DNA of 64,000 nt, taken from the NCBI GenBank assembly GCA_020073445.1, contig JAIQFE010000002.1, positions 124,001-188,000 on the forward strand, read 5' to 3'. This DNA is from Terriglobia bacterium. GTDB lineage: Bacteria; Acidobacteriota; Terriglobia; Bryobacterales; Bryobacteraceae. Within the stretch, counting starts at the first letter, position 1, and each line of letters starts with the position of its first letter. Shown in pieces: positions 55,026-63,900 of the stretch. The translations under genes were made by a program, and so were the position numbers. Under the pieces are notes generated by a model that was given only the letters and a program-made list of their open reading frames with translations, was not told where the DNA came from and searched no databases.

Positions 55026-56663
55026 ATGCGCCTGGGCGAGATCCTCATCGAGCGGAAGCTCATCACTCCGGACGATCTCGCTCGCGCGCTCGACATTCAG
55101 AAAGAGCGCGGCGGTGAGAAGCTCGGCAAGATCATGGTGGATCTGGGCTTCATCGCCATGCGCGATCTGCTCGCGGCCCTGGCCGAGCAGTTACAAGTGC
55201 CGGTCCTGACGCTCGAAGGTCCGCCCGCGGTTTCGCCTGAGCTGGAAACGCTCGCGCCCCGCTTCCTGCGCCAGTTCCGCTGCGTTCCGGTCGCGCTGCA
55301 TGACCACACGGTCACACTCGCCATGGCCGATCCGCTGGATTTCGAGACTCGCAACGCGGTCGAATCATCCACCGGCCTGACGGTGTTGGCTGGGATCGCC
55401 CTGGAGCAGGAAATCCTCGACTCCATCGATCGCTATTACGGCCAGACGGCCAAGAACGAAGCCGAGCTGGCGTCGCCCGTCGGCGAATCGGAGGATCTGG
55501 AACACCTCCGCGATATGGCCAGCGAAGCGCCCGTGATCCGCCTGGTGAACGCCATGATCGGGCAAGCCGTTGAGCAGCGCGCCAGTGACATTCATATCGA
55601 GCCGTTCGAGAAAGAGTTTCGTATCCGCTATCGCATCGATGGCGTCCTGGCGAGTCAAAGCCCGCCGCCGCGCGAGCTGAAGGCCGCCATCATTTCGCGC
55701 GTGAAGCTGATGGCCAAGCTCAATATCGCCGAACGAAGGCTCCCGCAGGACGGCCGCATCAAGATCAAGACGCTGGGGCGCGAAGTCGACCTGCGCGTTT
55801 CCACCTTGCCCACGCTTTATGGCGAAAGCGTCGTCATGCGTCTGCTCGATCGCTCCGCCGGTGACTTTTACGATCTGGAAAAGCTTGGCTTCGACGATCA
55901 TATGCTCCGGCGCATGGAGTATTACACGTCGCTTCCGCACGGTATTTTCCTGGTTACGGGGCCTACCGGAAGCGGCAAATCGACTACTCTATATTCCGCG
56001 CTCAAGCGCATCAATCAGACCGACAAGAAAATCATCACCATCGAAGACCCGGTGGAATACCAGATGGACGGGATCAACCAGATCCACGTAAATCCGCAGA
56101 TCGGACTGACCTTCGCCGGCGGCTTGCGCCACATCGTGCGCCAGGACCCGGATGTCATCATGATCGGCGAAATCCGCGATCAGGAGACCGCCGATATCGC
56201 TATTCGCGCCGCCCTCACCGGCCACTTCGTGTATTCGACCCTGCACACGAACGACGCACCCAGCGCCATCACGCGCCTGACCGACATGGGCGTCGAGAAC
56301 TATCTGCTGACTTCGTCGCTGGTGGCGGTTCTCGCCCAGCGGCTGGTTCGTGTGATCTGCTCGCAATGCCGCCAGTCCGCCGGTGAAGTCACCGCACCCA
56401 ACGGAGATCGCATCAAAGGGTTCCATGGAGCGGGATGCGAACATTGTTTCGGAACCGGCTATCGCGGCCGCGTCGGCATCTTCGAGCTGATGGAGCTGAA
56501 TGAAGAGATTCGGGCGATTATCATGCGGAACGAAGATGCCAGCATCATCACCGCGGCCGCGCGGCGCAACGGCATGCGGAACTTGCGCGACGACGGCTGG
56601 GAGAAAGTTGCCCGCGGCGTGACCACCGCGGATGAAGTCATTCGGGTAACGCAGGAATTTTGA
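55026..56663 (+). CDS. gspE: Type II secretion/pseudopilus ATPase GspE (PilB-like)
   Basis: A 545-residue hexameric motor that powers pseudopilus assembly from the cytoplasm. The N-terminal MshEN-type domain (about 1-150) is followed by the ATPase with Walker A GPTGSGKST (about 312-320), the Asp box and IMIGEIRDQETADIA, the His box and a four-cysteine zinc module (CSQC...CEHC). It heads the E-F-G-H-I-J-K-L-M-C operon. Confidence 0.95.
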   Translation: MRLGEILIERKLITPDDLARALDIQKERGGEKLGKIMVDLGFIAMRDLLAALAEQLQVPVLTLEGPPAVSPELETLAPRFLRQFRCVPVALHDHTVTLAMADPLDFETRNAVESSTGLTVLAGIALEQEILDSIDRYYGQTAKNEAELASPVGESEDLEHLRDMASEAPVIRLVNAMIGQAVEQRASDIHIEPFEKEFRIRYRIDGVLASQSPPPRELKAAIISRVKLMAKLNIAERRLPQDGRIKIKTLGREVDLRVSTLPTLYGESVVMRLLDRSAGDFYDLEKLGFDDHMLRRMEYYTSLPHGIFLVTGPTGSGKSTTLYSALKRINQTDKKIITIEDPVEYQMDGINQIHVNPQIGLTFAGGLRHIVRQDPDVIMIGEIRDQETADIAIRAALTGHFVYSTLHTNDAPSAITRLTDMGVENYLLTSSLVAVLAQRLVRVICSQCRQSAGEVTAPNGDRIKGFHGAGCEHCFGTGYRGRVGIFELMELNEEIRAIIMRNEDASIITAAARRNGMRNLRDDGWEKVARGVTTADEVIRVTQEF

Positions 56664-56690
56664 TGAGGAACCGTGGAGCGAGAGAGATAG

Positions 56691-56786
56691 CTGAAAAAGG
56701 GGACAGACAGCTCTGTCCACTCCCAGGCTCGTGCGCGAAGTCACAGGATTGCGGGAGGGGACAGAGTAGTCTGTCCCCTTTTTCAG
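56691..56786. repeat. Dispersed double-hairpin repeat, copy D
   Basis: CTGAAAAAGGGGACAG at the left pairs perfectly with its complement ending at 56786 (16 bp). Two inner hairpins form (GGGGACAG/CTGTCC at the left, GGGGACAG/CTGTCCCC at the right), with the conserved GTGCGCGAAGTCA centre. It fills the gap between gspE and gspF. Confidence 0.92.
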
Positions 56787-56809
56787 AAGCCCGCTCCACC
56801 CGATAACCC

Positions 56810-58024
56810 ATGGCGACCACGTTCTTCTTCCGCGCAGTCGCTTCCGACGGCAAACCTCGCACCGGCACCCTTACCGCTGAGAACGACAAGGCAGTGGCCG
56901 GCGAACTTCGCCGCCAAGGTCTGATTCCGGTCTATATCGGACTGGATAAAAAGAGCAGTGGTCTCGAGCTCAAGCTCCCGTCATTCGGTCGCAGCCACCG
57001 CAAAGACGTGCTGTTCTTCACCCAGGAGATCGCCACGCTGCTCAACGCCGGCGTGCCGCTCGATCGCGCGCTTTCGATCGTCGCCCAGCTCACCAGCCGT
57101 TCCGACTTTCGCGCGGTGGTCATGGATGTGATGCGCATCCTTAAGGGTGGCAAATCGCTCGCGGAAAGCCTGGCCACGCGCCCGACACATTTTTCCGAAC
57201 TCTACATCAACATGGTCCGCGCGGGCGAGGCTTCCGGATCGCTGGCCCAGATTTTCGACCGTCTGGCTGAGTTCGAACGCACGCGCGATGACTTGCGCGG
57301 TTATATCGTCAGCTCGCTGATTTATCCGATCCTGCTGACGCTGGTCGGCCTGGGATCGATTTTCGTGCTGCTGAATTTCGTGGTCCCGCGCTTCGCCCTG
57401 ATCTTTTCCGATCCGCGCATGAAGATCCCTACGCCCACGCTGCTTCTCCTCGAAGTCAGCAAGCTCGTGCAGGACTATTGGTTGCCGGCGGCTTTGACGC
57501 TCTTGGTGAGCATCGTTCTCTTTCAGGTTTACATTCGCACGGTGGCCGGCCGCCTGTGGTGGGATACCATCCGTTTGAAGATGCCTCTGCTGGGCGATGC
57601 CCTGCGCAAGGCCGAGACGGCCCGTTTCGCGCGCGCCATGTCGACCCTGGTCGCCGCCAGCGTGCCGCTAGTGCAATCGATCGGCATTGCGCGCGGGATC
57701 TTGAACAACCGCCGCATGTCGGGGACGCTCGAGCAAGTCGCGCAAGGCGTGAAGCGCGGAGAAGGAATCGCGGGGCCGCTCACCCGCGCCGGGGAATTCC
57801 CGCCGCTCGCTGGGCATCTCCTTACCGTAGGTGAGGAGACCGGGCATCTGGATACCATGTTCACCCGCATGGCCGATATTTATGACGGCGAAACGCGAAC
57901 CGCCATCCGGCGTTTCACGGCGCTGTTCGAGCCGATCATCATCCTGGTGATGGGCCTGGTGGTGGGGAGCCTGATCATGAGCCTGATGCTGGCCATCACA
58001 AGCATCAACGACATTGCTATCTGA
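56810..58024 (+). CDS. gspF: Type II secretion inner-membrane platform protein GspF
   Basis: A 404-residue protein with two repeated T2SSF helical domains (about 70-190 and 270-395), each ending in membrane helices (ILLTLVGLGSIFVLLNFVV; IIILVMGLVVGSLIMSLML). The conserved LLNAGVPLDRALSI and LVAASVPLVQSIGI segments mark the two halves. It links GspE to pseudopilus assembly. Confidence 0.94.
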   Translation: MATTFFFRAVASDGKPRTGTLTAENDKAVAGELRRQGLIPVYIGLDKKSSGLELKLPSFGRSHRKDVLFFTQEIATLLNAGVPLDRALSIVAQLTSRSDFRAVVMDVMRILKGGKSLAESLATRPTHFSELYINMVRAGEASGSLAQIFDRLAEFERTRDDLRGYIVSSLIYPILLTLVGLGSIFVLLNFVVPRFALIFSDPRMKIPTPTLLLLEVSKLVQDYWLPAALTLLVSIVLFQVYIRTVAGRLWWDTIRLKMPLLGDALRKAETARFARAMSTLVAASVPLVQSIGIARGILNNRRMSGTLEQVAQGVKRGEGIAGPLTRAGEFPPLAGHLLTVGEETGHLDTMFTRMADIYDGETRTAIRRFTALFEPIIILVMGLVVGSLIMSLMLAITSINDIAI

Positions 58025-58033
58025 AAGCGCCAT

Positions 58034-58483
58034 ATGAAAACCAGCCAAATAAAAACCAGACGCAGGAAATCCGAGCGAGGCGTCACGCTGATCGAAATGC
58101 TGGTGGTGATCACCATCATCGGCCTGATTGCCAGCCTGGTGGCGGTGAACGTCATCCGCCAGGGTGAAAGCGCCAAGCGCACCGCCGCACGGGCGCAGAT
58201 CGGCATGTTCATGAACGCGCTCGGCATCTATAAGCTGGACACCGGCCTCTATCCGCCCAACACGACGGGGCTCCAGGCTTTGCGGGAAAAGCCGGCCGAT
58301 ATGGCCAACTGGGCGGGTCCGTATCTTCCGAAGGACGTCCCGCTCGATCCCTGGGGGCGCCCTTACGAGTACAAGTACCCGGGCGAGCACGGCGAAGATC
58401 CCGACATTATTTCGCTCGGCGCCGACGGCCAGCCGGGTGGAGACGGGAACAACGCGGACATCGTCAGCTGGAGCAATAAGTAG
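58034..58483 (+). CDS. gspG: Major pseudopilin GspG
   Basis: A 149-residue class III-signal pilin. The prepilin site is RG/VTLIEMLVVITIIGLIAS, with Glu at position 5 of the mature chain, and the C-terminus has the GspG signature LPKDVPLDPWGRPYEYKYPG with acidic calcium-site residues (GEDPDIISLGADGQPGGDGN in outline). It should be the main subunit of the pseudopilus. Confidence 0.95.
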   Translation: MKTSQIKTRRRKSERGVTLIEMLVVITIIGLIASLVAVNVIRQGESAKRTAARAQIGMFMNALGIYKLDTGLYPPNTTGLQALREKPADMANWAGPYLPKDVPLDPWGRPYEYKYPGEHGEDPDIISLGADGQPGGDGNNADIVSWSNK

Positions 58484-58491
58484 GTGATGCT

Positions 58492-58589
58492 GCTGAAAAG
58501 GGGGACAGGCTGCTCTGTCCACTCGCACTCTTGTGCGCGAAGTCAGGAGTTTGCGGGCGGGGACAGAGTTGCCTGTCCCCTTTTTCAGC
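58492..58589. repeat. Dispersed double-hairpin repeat, copy E
   Basis: GCTGAAAAGGGGGACAG at the left and CTGTCCCCTTTTTCAGC at the right, with the same two-hairpin plan and a GTGCGCGAAGTCA centre. It lies between gspG and gspH and ends nine bases before the likely gspH start, so the ribosome site of gspH is partly within the repeat. Confidence 0.92.
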
Positions 58590-58597
58590 ACGATTGC

Positions 58598-59068
58598 GTG
58601 CGTCACAACGAAGCGGGCGTCACCTTGATCGAGGCGCTGATCGTGGTGGCGCTGATCGCGATGATCGCCGGTCTGAGCTACCCCGCGGTTAGTTCCGGGC
58701 TCGATACGCTGCGATTACGCTCTACTTCCGACGCCATCGTCTCCTTCCTGAACATCGCGCTCGACCACGCCGACCGGCGCCAGCAGGCCGTGGAAGTCAT
58801 CGTTTCGCCGCGCGAGAACACCATGTTGAGCCGCACGGCCGATTTAGGCTTTCAGCGCAGCCTGGAGATTCCTGCGCTGGTTCACATCGTTTCTGTACAG
58901 CCGGCCTTGCCCATTTCGATCGATCCGGGAGAGCCGCGCCACTTTCTGCTCTATCCCGGCGGCTCCGTGCCGGGAATTGGCATCGAGATCTCGACTCTTC
59001 AAGGGCGCAGGCGGCTGGTGAGCGTCGATCCCGTCACCGGATCCCCGCGGTCTGAGGTGGTTCAGTGA
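58598..59068 (+). CDS. gspH: Pseudopilin GspH
   Basis: A 156-residue minor pseudopilin. Prepilin site EAG/VTLIEALIVVALIAMIAG. The GTG at 58598 is the likely start; the open frame continues upstream, but that part is the translated repeat element and is not pilin-like. There is no good ribosome site, because the repeat separates it from gspG. It overlaps gspI by four bases. Confidence 0.85.
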   Translation: MRHNEAGVTLIEALIVVALIAMIAGLSYPAVSSGLDTLRLRSTSDAIVSFLNIALDHADRRQQAVEVIVSPRENTMLSRTADLGFQRSLEIPALVHIVSVQPALPISIDPGEPRHFLLYPGGSVPGIGIEISTLQGRRRLVSVDPVTGSPRSEVVQ

Positions 59069-59484
59069 AAAACCAGCGTGGCTTTACGCTCCTCGAAGCC
59101 CTGGTCGCGACCATGATCATGGGCGTGGCCGTGGCTGGAATCCTGGACGCGTTAGCAGCGTCGTCCCGGAACGTCGCGCGGCTCACACAGGCCGACCGCG
59201 CCGTGATGCTGGCCCGCACCAAAATGGACGAGCTTCTGGTCAACGACGCGCTGCCTCGCAAAGCATATTTCGGCGCACCCTTTTCCGCGGCTGAGGCTGG
59301 AGCCATGCCGTCCGGCTGGCAAGCACGCGTCACGCCCGTCGAAGCCGCCCCCGGGGCAACGGATCTCAACTGGATAATCGACCGCATCGAACTCGAAATC
59401 TGGTGGATGGACGGCACCACTCGCCGCAGCTTTTCCCTCGAAGGCTACCGCCGGGCACTTCTGCCCCAGGGACAGGGCATCTAG
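59065..59484 (+). CDS. gspI: Pseudopilin GspI
   Basis: A 139-residue minor pseudopilin that starts MKNQRG/FTLLEALVATMIMGVAV with Glu5. The rest contains the YRRAL end expected of the family. Overlaps gspH by four bases and gspJ by one. Confidence 0.9.
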   Translation: MKNQRGFTLLEALVATMIMGVAVAGILDALAASSRNVARLTQADRAVMLARTKMDELLVNDALPRKAYFGAPFSAAEAGAMPSGWQARVTPVEAAPGATDLNWIIDRIELEIWWMDGTTRRSFSLEGYRRALLPQGQGI

Positions 59485-60176
59485 TGATCCGCGGACGGCA
59501 GGCCGGCTTCACTTTGATGGAGCTGATGATCTCCATCACCCTGGTAGCGGCGATCGCCACCGGCATGCTGATGGCGATGCGCGGCGGGCTGCTCTCGCTG
59601 AACCGGACTCAGGCACGCCTGGATGAGAACCGTCGCGCGCTGGGCATTCAGCGAATCCTCTCCCTGCAGCTCTCCGGGGCGATGCCCGCGCGGACCGGAT
59701 GCGCCGGCCAGTTGAGTCCTTTTGCCTTTCGCGGCACCAATTCGGCGCTCCGACTGGTGAGCACCTATTCGCTGACCGAAGGCACGCGCGGAGCTGCGCA
59801 CATCGTGGAATACCAGGTCGCTCCCGATGAAGCTGGAACGCTGAAGTTGCTCGTGTATGAACGTCTCTACTCCGGGCCTGGGAGCACGGCCGAGTTCTGC
59901 GGTGAAAGCGTTGCCTTGCAGGGATCTGGGCAGCCATTTGTCGCAGCTACCCGGCTGGCGTACTGCCGGTTTTCCTACTTCCAGATGAATCCAGACACGC
60001 AGTTTCGAGGAGGCGGCTGGGTGACCGCGTGGGACAGCCCCAACATGCCCTCGGCCGTCCGCATCGAGATGGCTCCGGCCGTACCCGACCCCGTTCGGTT
60101 ACCCGCGGTCGCGATCACCGCGCCCCTGCACGCCAATCGGTTATTCGATGAGCTGCACTACTATGACGACCAGTAG
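59484..60176 (+). CDS. gspJ: Pseudopilin GspJ
   Basis: A 230-residue minor pseudopilin. The GTG at 59484 overlaps the gspI stop and places the site QAG/FTLMELMISITLVAAIATG at the correct distance from the start. A longer open frame from 59403 is a shadow of gspI. With GspH, I and K it forms the pseudopilus tip. Confidence 0.9.
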   Translation: MIRGRQAGFTLMELMISITLVAAIATGMLMAMRGGLLSLNRTQARLDENRRALGIQRILSLQLSGAMPARTGCAGQLSPFAFRGTNSALRLVSTYSLTEGTRGAAHIVEYQVAPDEAGTLKLLVYERLYSGPGSTAEFCGESVALQGSGQPFVAATRLAYCRFSYFQMNPDTQFRGGGWVTAWDSPNMPSAVRIEMAPAVPDPVRLPAVAITAPLHANRLFDELHYYDDQ

Positions 60177-61236
60177 GCGCAGGCTACAAACGCGCAAAGG
60201 GTGCGTCGCGCTCCGTTTTGCGCGCTGCGAACGCGGTGGCGCGCTGTTGACCGTACTGTGGGTGTCCGCCGCGCTGGCTGCCATCGCCTTTTCAGTATCC
60301 ACATCGATTCGCGCCGAGGCAGATCGGACGGGCTCGGCTGGCGACGGCCTGCGCGCCACGTATCTGGCCACAGGCTCAGTCGATCGGGCCACGCAGTGGC
60401 TGCTGTGGGGCACCGGATCCGGCGCGTTCTTTGACCATCGTCACTCCAGCATCAAACCGCGCCTGTATTTTTCTTATCCGAGCGGAGATGTGGTTGTGGA
60501 AATGATGCCGGAGGGCGCCAAGCTCGACATCAATCAAGCCACCGAAGAGGATCTGATGCGGCTGGTCACAGCTGTCAGCGGCGATCCGCAGCGCGCCGCG
60601 CAGATTGCCGCCGGGATTATGGCCTGGCGGGGCGTCGGTAGTGGGGGTTCCATTCCCGCAGGTTTGCTTTCTGGGGCGACCGGTCCGACTTTCCAGCCGC
60701 GAGGTGCGTCTTTTGAAGAGATCGAGGAATTATTGCTGGTGCCGGGGATGACTCCAGAACTGTTTTACGGAAACTACGTCGCGGAAGGGGATCGTTTGTC
60801 CCCGCGCGGAGGGCTGCGCGAAAGCTTGTCGGTATGGGGATCGCCGGGCCCGTTTGACGCGAATGCCGTCAGCCCGGCGTTGCTCGAATCCCTGGGAGCT
60901 TCGCCTGGAGCCATCGCCCAACTCCTGCAGCGCCGCGCGCAGGAGCCTTTCCACAATCTCGGGGAGGTGGCCGCGCTCGGTATCCCCATCCAACGCCTGC
61001 AAGTCGACGGCGAGCACCTCATCTGGAATATCCGTGCGACCGCGCGGCTGCGTCGGCCGGACGGATCGCCGTCCGAAGTGGTCCGGTCCGCGTCCGCGGT
61101 TGCCAAACTGGTGATGCCGCCCCGGAATCGTCCGCGCGACGCAATTCAACTGCGGGTCTTGCGATTTTACGAAGATGCCTGGTCGGAGTTCGCGGCCGCC
61201 ACGCCCGCGCCCGGCAGCGGGGTAAGACTGCCGTGA
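60163..61236 (+). CDS. gspK: Pseudopilin GspK
   Basis: About 357 residues from the ATG at 60163 (an ATG at 60148 would add five). Site ERG/GALLTVLWVSAALAAIAFS; like other GspK proteins it lacks Glu5. The large body contains helix-hairpin-helix-like segments (DINQATEEDLMRLVTAVSG in outline, PFHNLGEVAALGIPIQRL), normal for the family. Overlaps gspJ and gspL. Confidence 0.88.
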   Translation: MTTSRRRLQTRKGCVALRFARCERGGALLTVLWVSAALAAIAFSVSTSIRAEADRTGSAGDGLRATYLATGSVDRATQWLLWGTGSGAFFDHRHSSIKPRLYFSYPSGDVVVEMMPEGAKLDINQATEEDLMRLVTAVSGDPQRAAQIAAGIMAWRGVGSGGSIPAGLLSGATGPTFQPRGASFEEIEELLLVPGMTPELFYGNYVAEGDRLSPRGGLRESLSVWGSPGPFDANAVSPALLESLGASPGAIAQLLQRRAQEPFHNLGEVAALGIPIQRLQVDGEHLIWNIRATARLRRPDGSPSEVVRSASAVAKLVMPPRNRPRDAIQLRVLRFYEDAWSEFAAATPAPGSGVRLP

Positions 61237-62549
61237 TGCCCGCCGGACTGAGGAAGTGGGCGGCGATCGGAAGCGGCGCCGGCCTGGAGATCGTGGGACC
61301 GCGCGGCAGCGAACGCTTAAGAGTTTCCGCCGTGCGCGTGAGGCCCCAAGGCGCGCGCGTTCTGGGCGCCTACACGGTGGAAGATTTTCAACATCAGCCC
61401 GCGGGAACCTGGGGGGGCGATTACGCGGCGTTCCTGGGCAAATTGGGAATTCGTCACGTTGCGGCCACCGTTGTGTTGCCGCGGCACGAGGTGATCGTCC
61501 GCCAGCTTTCTTTGCCGGGCGTTTTCGGCAAGGACCTGGCGGGCGCCGTTCAATTCCAGTTGGACGGACTGCATCCCTACAACGAAGAGGACGTGGTCTC
61601 CAGCTGGACGCGGCTGGAGCAATCATCCACCGTCCTGGTGGCGATTGTGCGCGGCGATGTGGTTCAGCGCTATGCCACGCTGTTTGCGGAAGCCGGGATC
61701 AAGATCGCCGGATTCACCTGCTCGGCCGCGGTGATCTATTCCGCGCTGCGGCTGTTCGGCCACGTTCCGCCCGGTGAGGTCCTGGCGTACGAAGCCGGCG
61801 AAAGCGGCGTGGAGATCTACGGCGAGAGTCCGTCTAAACCGGTTTTTTCCGCGGCCTTCAACATCAACCAGGAAGGCGCCGAGCTGGAACGCGCAGCGGC
61901 GCAAGCCTCCGCGGAATTGCGGTTCGAAGCGGCGTCCGCTCTGCGCCCGCTGCACGAGATGCTGGGGGCCGATCCCGCATTGCCCTACGCGGCGGCGCTG
62001 TCTTCCGCATGTCCCCGGCTGTGCCTGCCTCTGAACTTGCTGCCAGCCGAGCAACGCCAAACCAGCTCGCCCATGGTATGGGTTCCTTCCACTGTGCTGG
62101 CCGCGCTGGTGCTGCTGGCAGCCGGCGCAACCGCCGCGCTACCGGGATTCGAAAACCGGCGTTATCTCTCCGAGATCAACGCGGAGATCGCCAAAGTACA
62201 ACCGGCGGCTGCCCGCGCGGCGGCGATCGATCGCGATATCGACTTGACCCGCAAGCGCACGCTGCTGCTGGATGCATTCCGAGCCCGCAGCAAGGCCGAC
62301 ATGGACGTGCTGGCGGAGATGACGCGGCTGTTGGGCCCGCCCGCCTGGCTAACTTCGCTCGATCTTAACGGCCAGCAGGTGGCGGTGGCCGGCGAGACCG
62401 ATCAAGCCGCGATTTTATTGAAGGCGATCGATGCTTCGTCTCAGTTCGAGTCTTCCGAATTCGTGTCGCCGCCCGTGCGCACCGCGACCGGCGAGACATT
62501 CCGTATCCGGACCACGCGCGAAGCCAGCCGCCAGGGGAAACTTCCATGA
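61236..62549 (+). CDS. gspL: GspL/PilM-like assembly protein
   Basis: A 437-residue protein. The N-terminal half is actin/PilM-like (about 10-260, RQLSLPGVFGKDLAGAVQFQ), followed by one membrane helix (about 285-305, VLAALVLLAAGATAALPG) and a periplasmic ferredoxin-like end. It thus joins the PilM and PilN roles, as GspL does. The start overlaps gspK (TGATG). Confidence 0.85.
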   Translation: MPAGLRKWAAIGSGAGLEIVGPRGSERLRVSAVRVRPQGARVLGAYTVEDFQHQPAGTWGGDYAAFLGKLGIRHVAATVVLPRHEVIVRQLSLPGVFGKDLAGAVQFQLDGLHPYNEEDVVSSWTRLEQSSTVLVAIVRGDVVQRYATLFAEAGIKIAGFTCSAAVIYSALRLFGHVPPGEVLAYEAGESGVEIYGESPSKPVFSAAFNINQEGAELERAAAQASAELRFEAASALRPLHEMLGADPALPYAAALSSACPRLCLPLNLLPAEQRQTSSPMVWVPSTVLAALVLLAAGATAALPGFENRRYLSEINAEIAKVQPAAARAAAIDRDIDLTRKRTLLLDAFRARSKADMDVLAEMTRLLGPPAWLTSLDLNGQQVAVAGETDQAAILLKAIDASSQFESSEFVSPPVRTATGETFRIRTTREASRQGKLP

Positions 62550-62573
62550 GGGCCGCTGCATGAGAACACCTGC

Positions 62574-63164
62574 ATGAGAACATTAGAACCGCGCGAAAAG
62601 AAGGCCCTGATCGCGTTGAGCGCGGCGCTCGCGCTTGCGGCTGTGGTCTTCGCCTACGAATTCTGGCCGGCGGGATCCGCGGTTGCGGCGGATGCTATTC
62701 CCCAGTCCGTGCCGCAGATGGAACAGCGCCTGGCAAAGGTGCGCGAGATCGCCGCTACGGTTCCGGGAAAACAGGAGATTCTCAAAAGAGTCGCGGCCGA
62801 CCTGGAGACTCGCGAGAAAGGGCTGATCCGCGCGGAAACCGCGCAGCAGGCGCAGGCGCAGGTGATCACCATCCTGCGCGGCCTGGGTGCGGCCGAGGCG
62901 CCACCCATCGAAATCCGCGCGACCGAGCTGGGCGCCATCACCACCTTCGGCGACGATTACGGCGCCGTGAACGTCTCGATTCAAGTCGAATGCCGCATCG
63001 AGCAGCTGCTGAATTTCCTGGCCGCTCTGGCCGCGCGGCCGGAGCTGATCGCCACGCGCGACCTGCGCGTGATCGCCGGCGACCCGAAGCAAAAGACGTT
63101 GAACGTCCGCATCACCGTCGCGGGCATCGTGCCGAAGAGTCTCGCGCCGAAGAAGGGAGCGTAA
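62574..63164 (+). CDS. gspM: GspM/PilO-like protein
   Basis: A 196-residue bitopic protein: short cytoplasmic start, one membrane helix (about 10-30, ALIALSAALALAAVVFAYEF), a coiled coil (about 45-95), and a PilO-type ferredoxin fold (VNVSIQVECRIEQLLNFLAALAARPELIATRDLRV in outline). Follows gspL by 24 bases. Confidence 0.83.
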   Translation: MRTLEPREKKALIALSAALALAAVVFAYEFWPAGSAVAADAIPQSVPQMEQRLAKVREIAATVPGKQEILKRVAADLETREKGLIRAETAQQAQAQVITILRGLGAAEAPPIEIRATELGAITTFGDDYGAVNVSIQVECRIEQLLNFLAALAARPELIATRDLRVIAGDPKQKTLNVRITVAGIVPKSLAPKKGA

Positions 63165-63171
63165 GAACCCC

Positions 63172-63900
63172 GTGAACCGCAAGATCATAGCCTTGAATCT
63201 CGCTCTGCTGGCGCTGCTGGGGACGCTCGGATGGATGCTGCGGGCCCACTGGCGCGAGACTCGCGCCCAGGAACTGGCCACCCTCGCCAAGGCAGCCGCG
63301 GCCAAAGCCCAGCTTCCCCCGCCCTCGCTCCCGCCACCTGAGGCCGTTGTGCCCGCCACCTATCTGGAAGTTGCACAGAAAACCCTGTTCTCGAAGGACC
63401 GGAATCCGAATGTGATTATCGAGACCGTTCCCCCGCCGGCGCCCAAGCCCGAGGAGCCGCCTCCACCGCGGCCCGAGTATCACGGGCAGATGGGGCTGGG
63501 CGATCCCGTCGCGTTTCTGAGCGTCGAGAAGGGCGGCCAGAAGGGATTCCATGCCGGCGAAAAAGTGGGGCCTTTCAAGCTGGTTGCGTTCGATCGCGAA
63601 ACCATGACGTTTCAATGGAAAGAAAAAACTCTGCGGTATCCGCTGGAGGAGTTGAAGCCCAAGGAAGCGTCGCCGGTGCAAGCAGGCGTTCCGGCTTCGG
63701 CTCCCGCGCAGGCTGTCTCCGCCGGTCCCGTCATCGGCATTAGTACGAGCAAGGATCCGGTCCTTGGTCCGGCGAACGGTGGAGTTCGCGGATGCATCAC
63801 CGGCGATAACAGCCCGGCTGGCACAGTGAAGGATGGATTCAAGAAAACCATCACTCCTGGCATGTTCGGTCCAATGTGTCAGTGGGAGCCCATTCAATGA
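63172..63900 (+). CDS. gspC: GspC-like protein
   Basis: A 242-residue protein with a GTG start, one membrane helix (about 5-22), a proline-rich linker (KPEEPPPPRPEY) and a beta-rich domain (GFHAGEKVGPFKLVAFDRETMTFQW). In the GspC role it would connect the inner platform to the outer-membrane secretin. The assignment rests on layout and gene order more than on sequence. Confidence 0.7.
   Translation: MNRKIIALNLALLALLGTLGWMLRAHWRETRAQELATLAKAAAAKAQLPPPSLPPPEAVVPATYLEVAQKTLFSKDRNPNVIIETVPPPAPKPEEPPPPRPEYHGQMGLGDPVAFLSVEKGGQKGFHAGEKVGPFKLVAFDRETMTFQWKEKTLRYPLEELKPKEASPVQAGVPASAPAQAVSAGPVIGISTSKDPVLGPANGGVRGCITGDNSPAGTVKDGFKKTITPGMFGPMCQWEPIQ

Noticed and set aside
58484-58597. N-terminal extension of gspH through the repeat
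   Set aside because: The translated repeat is identical in kind to intergenic copies elsewhere and would put about 40 residues before the prepilin site.
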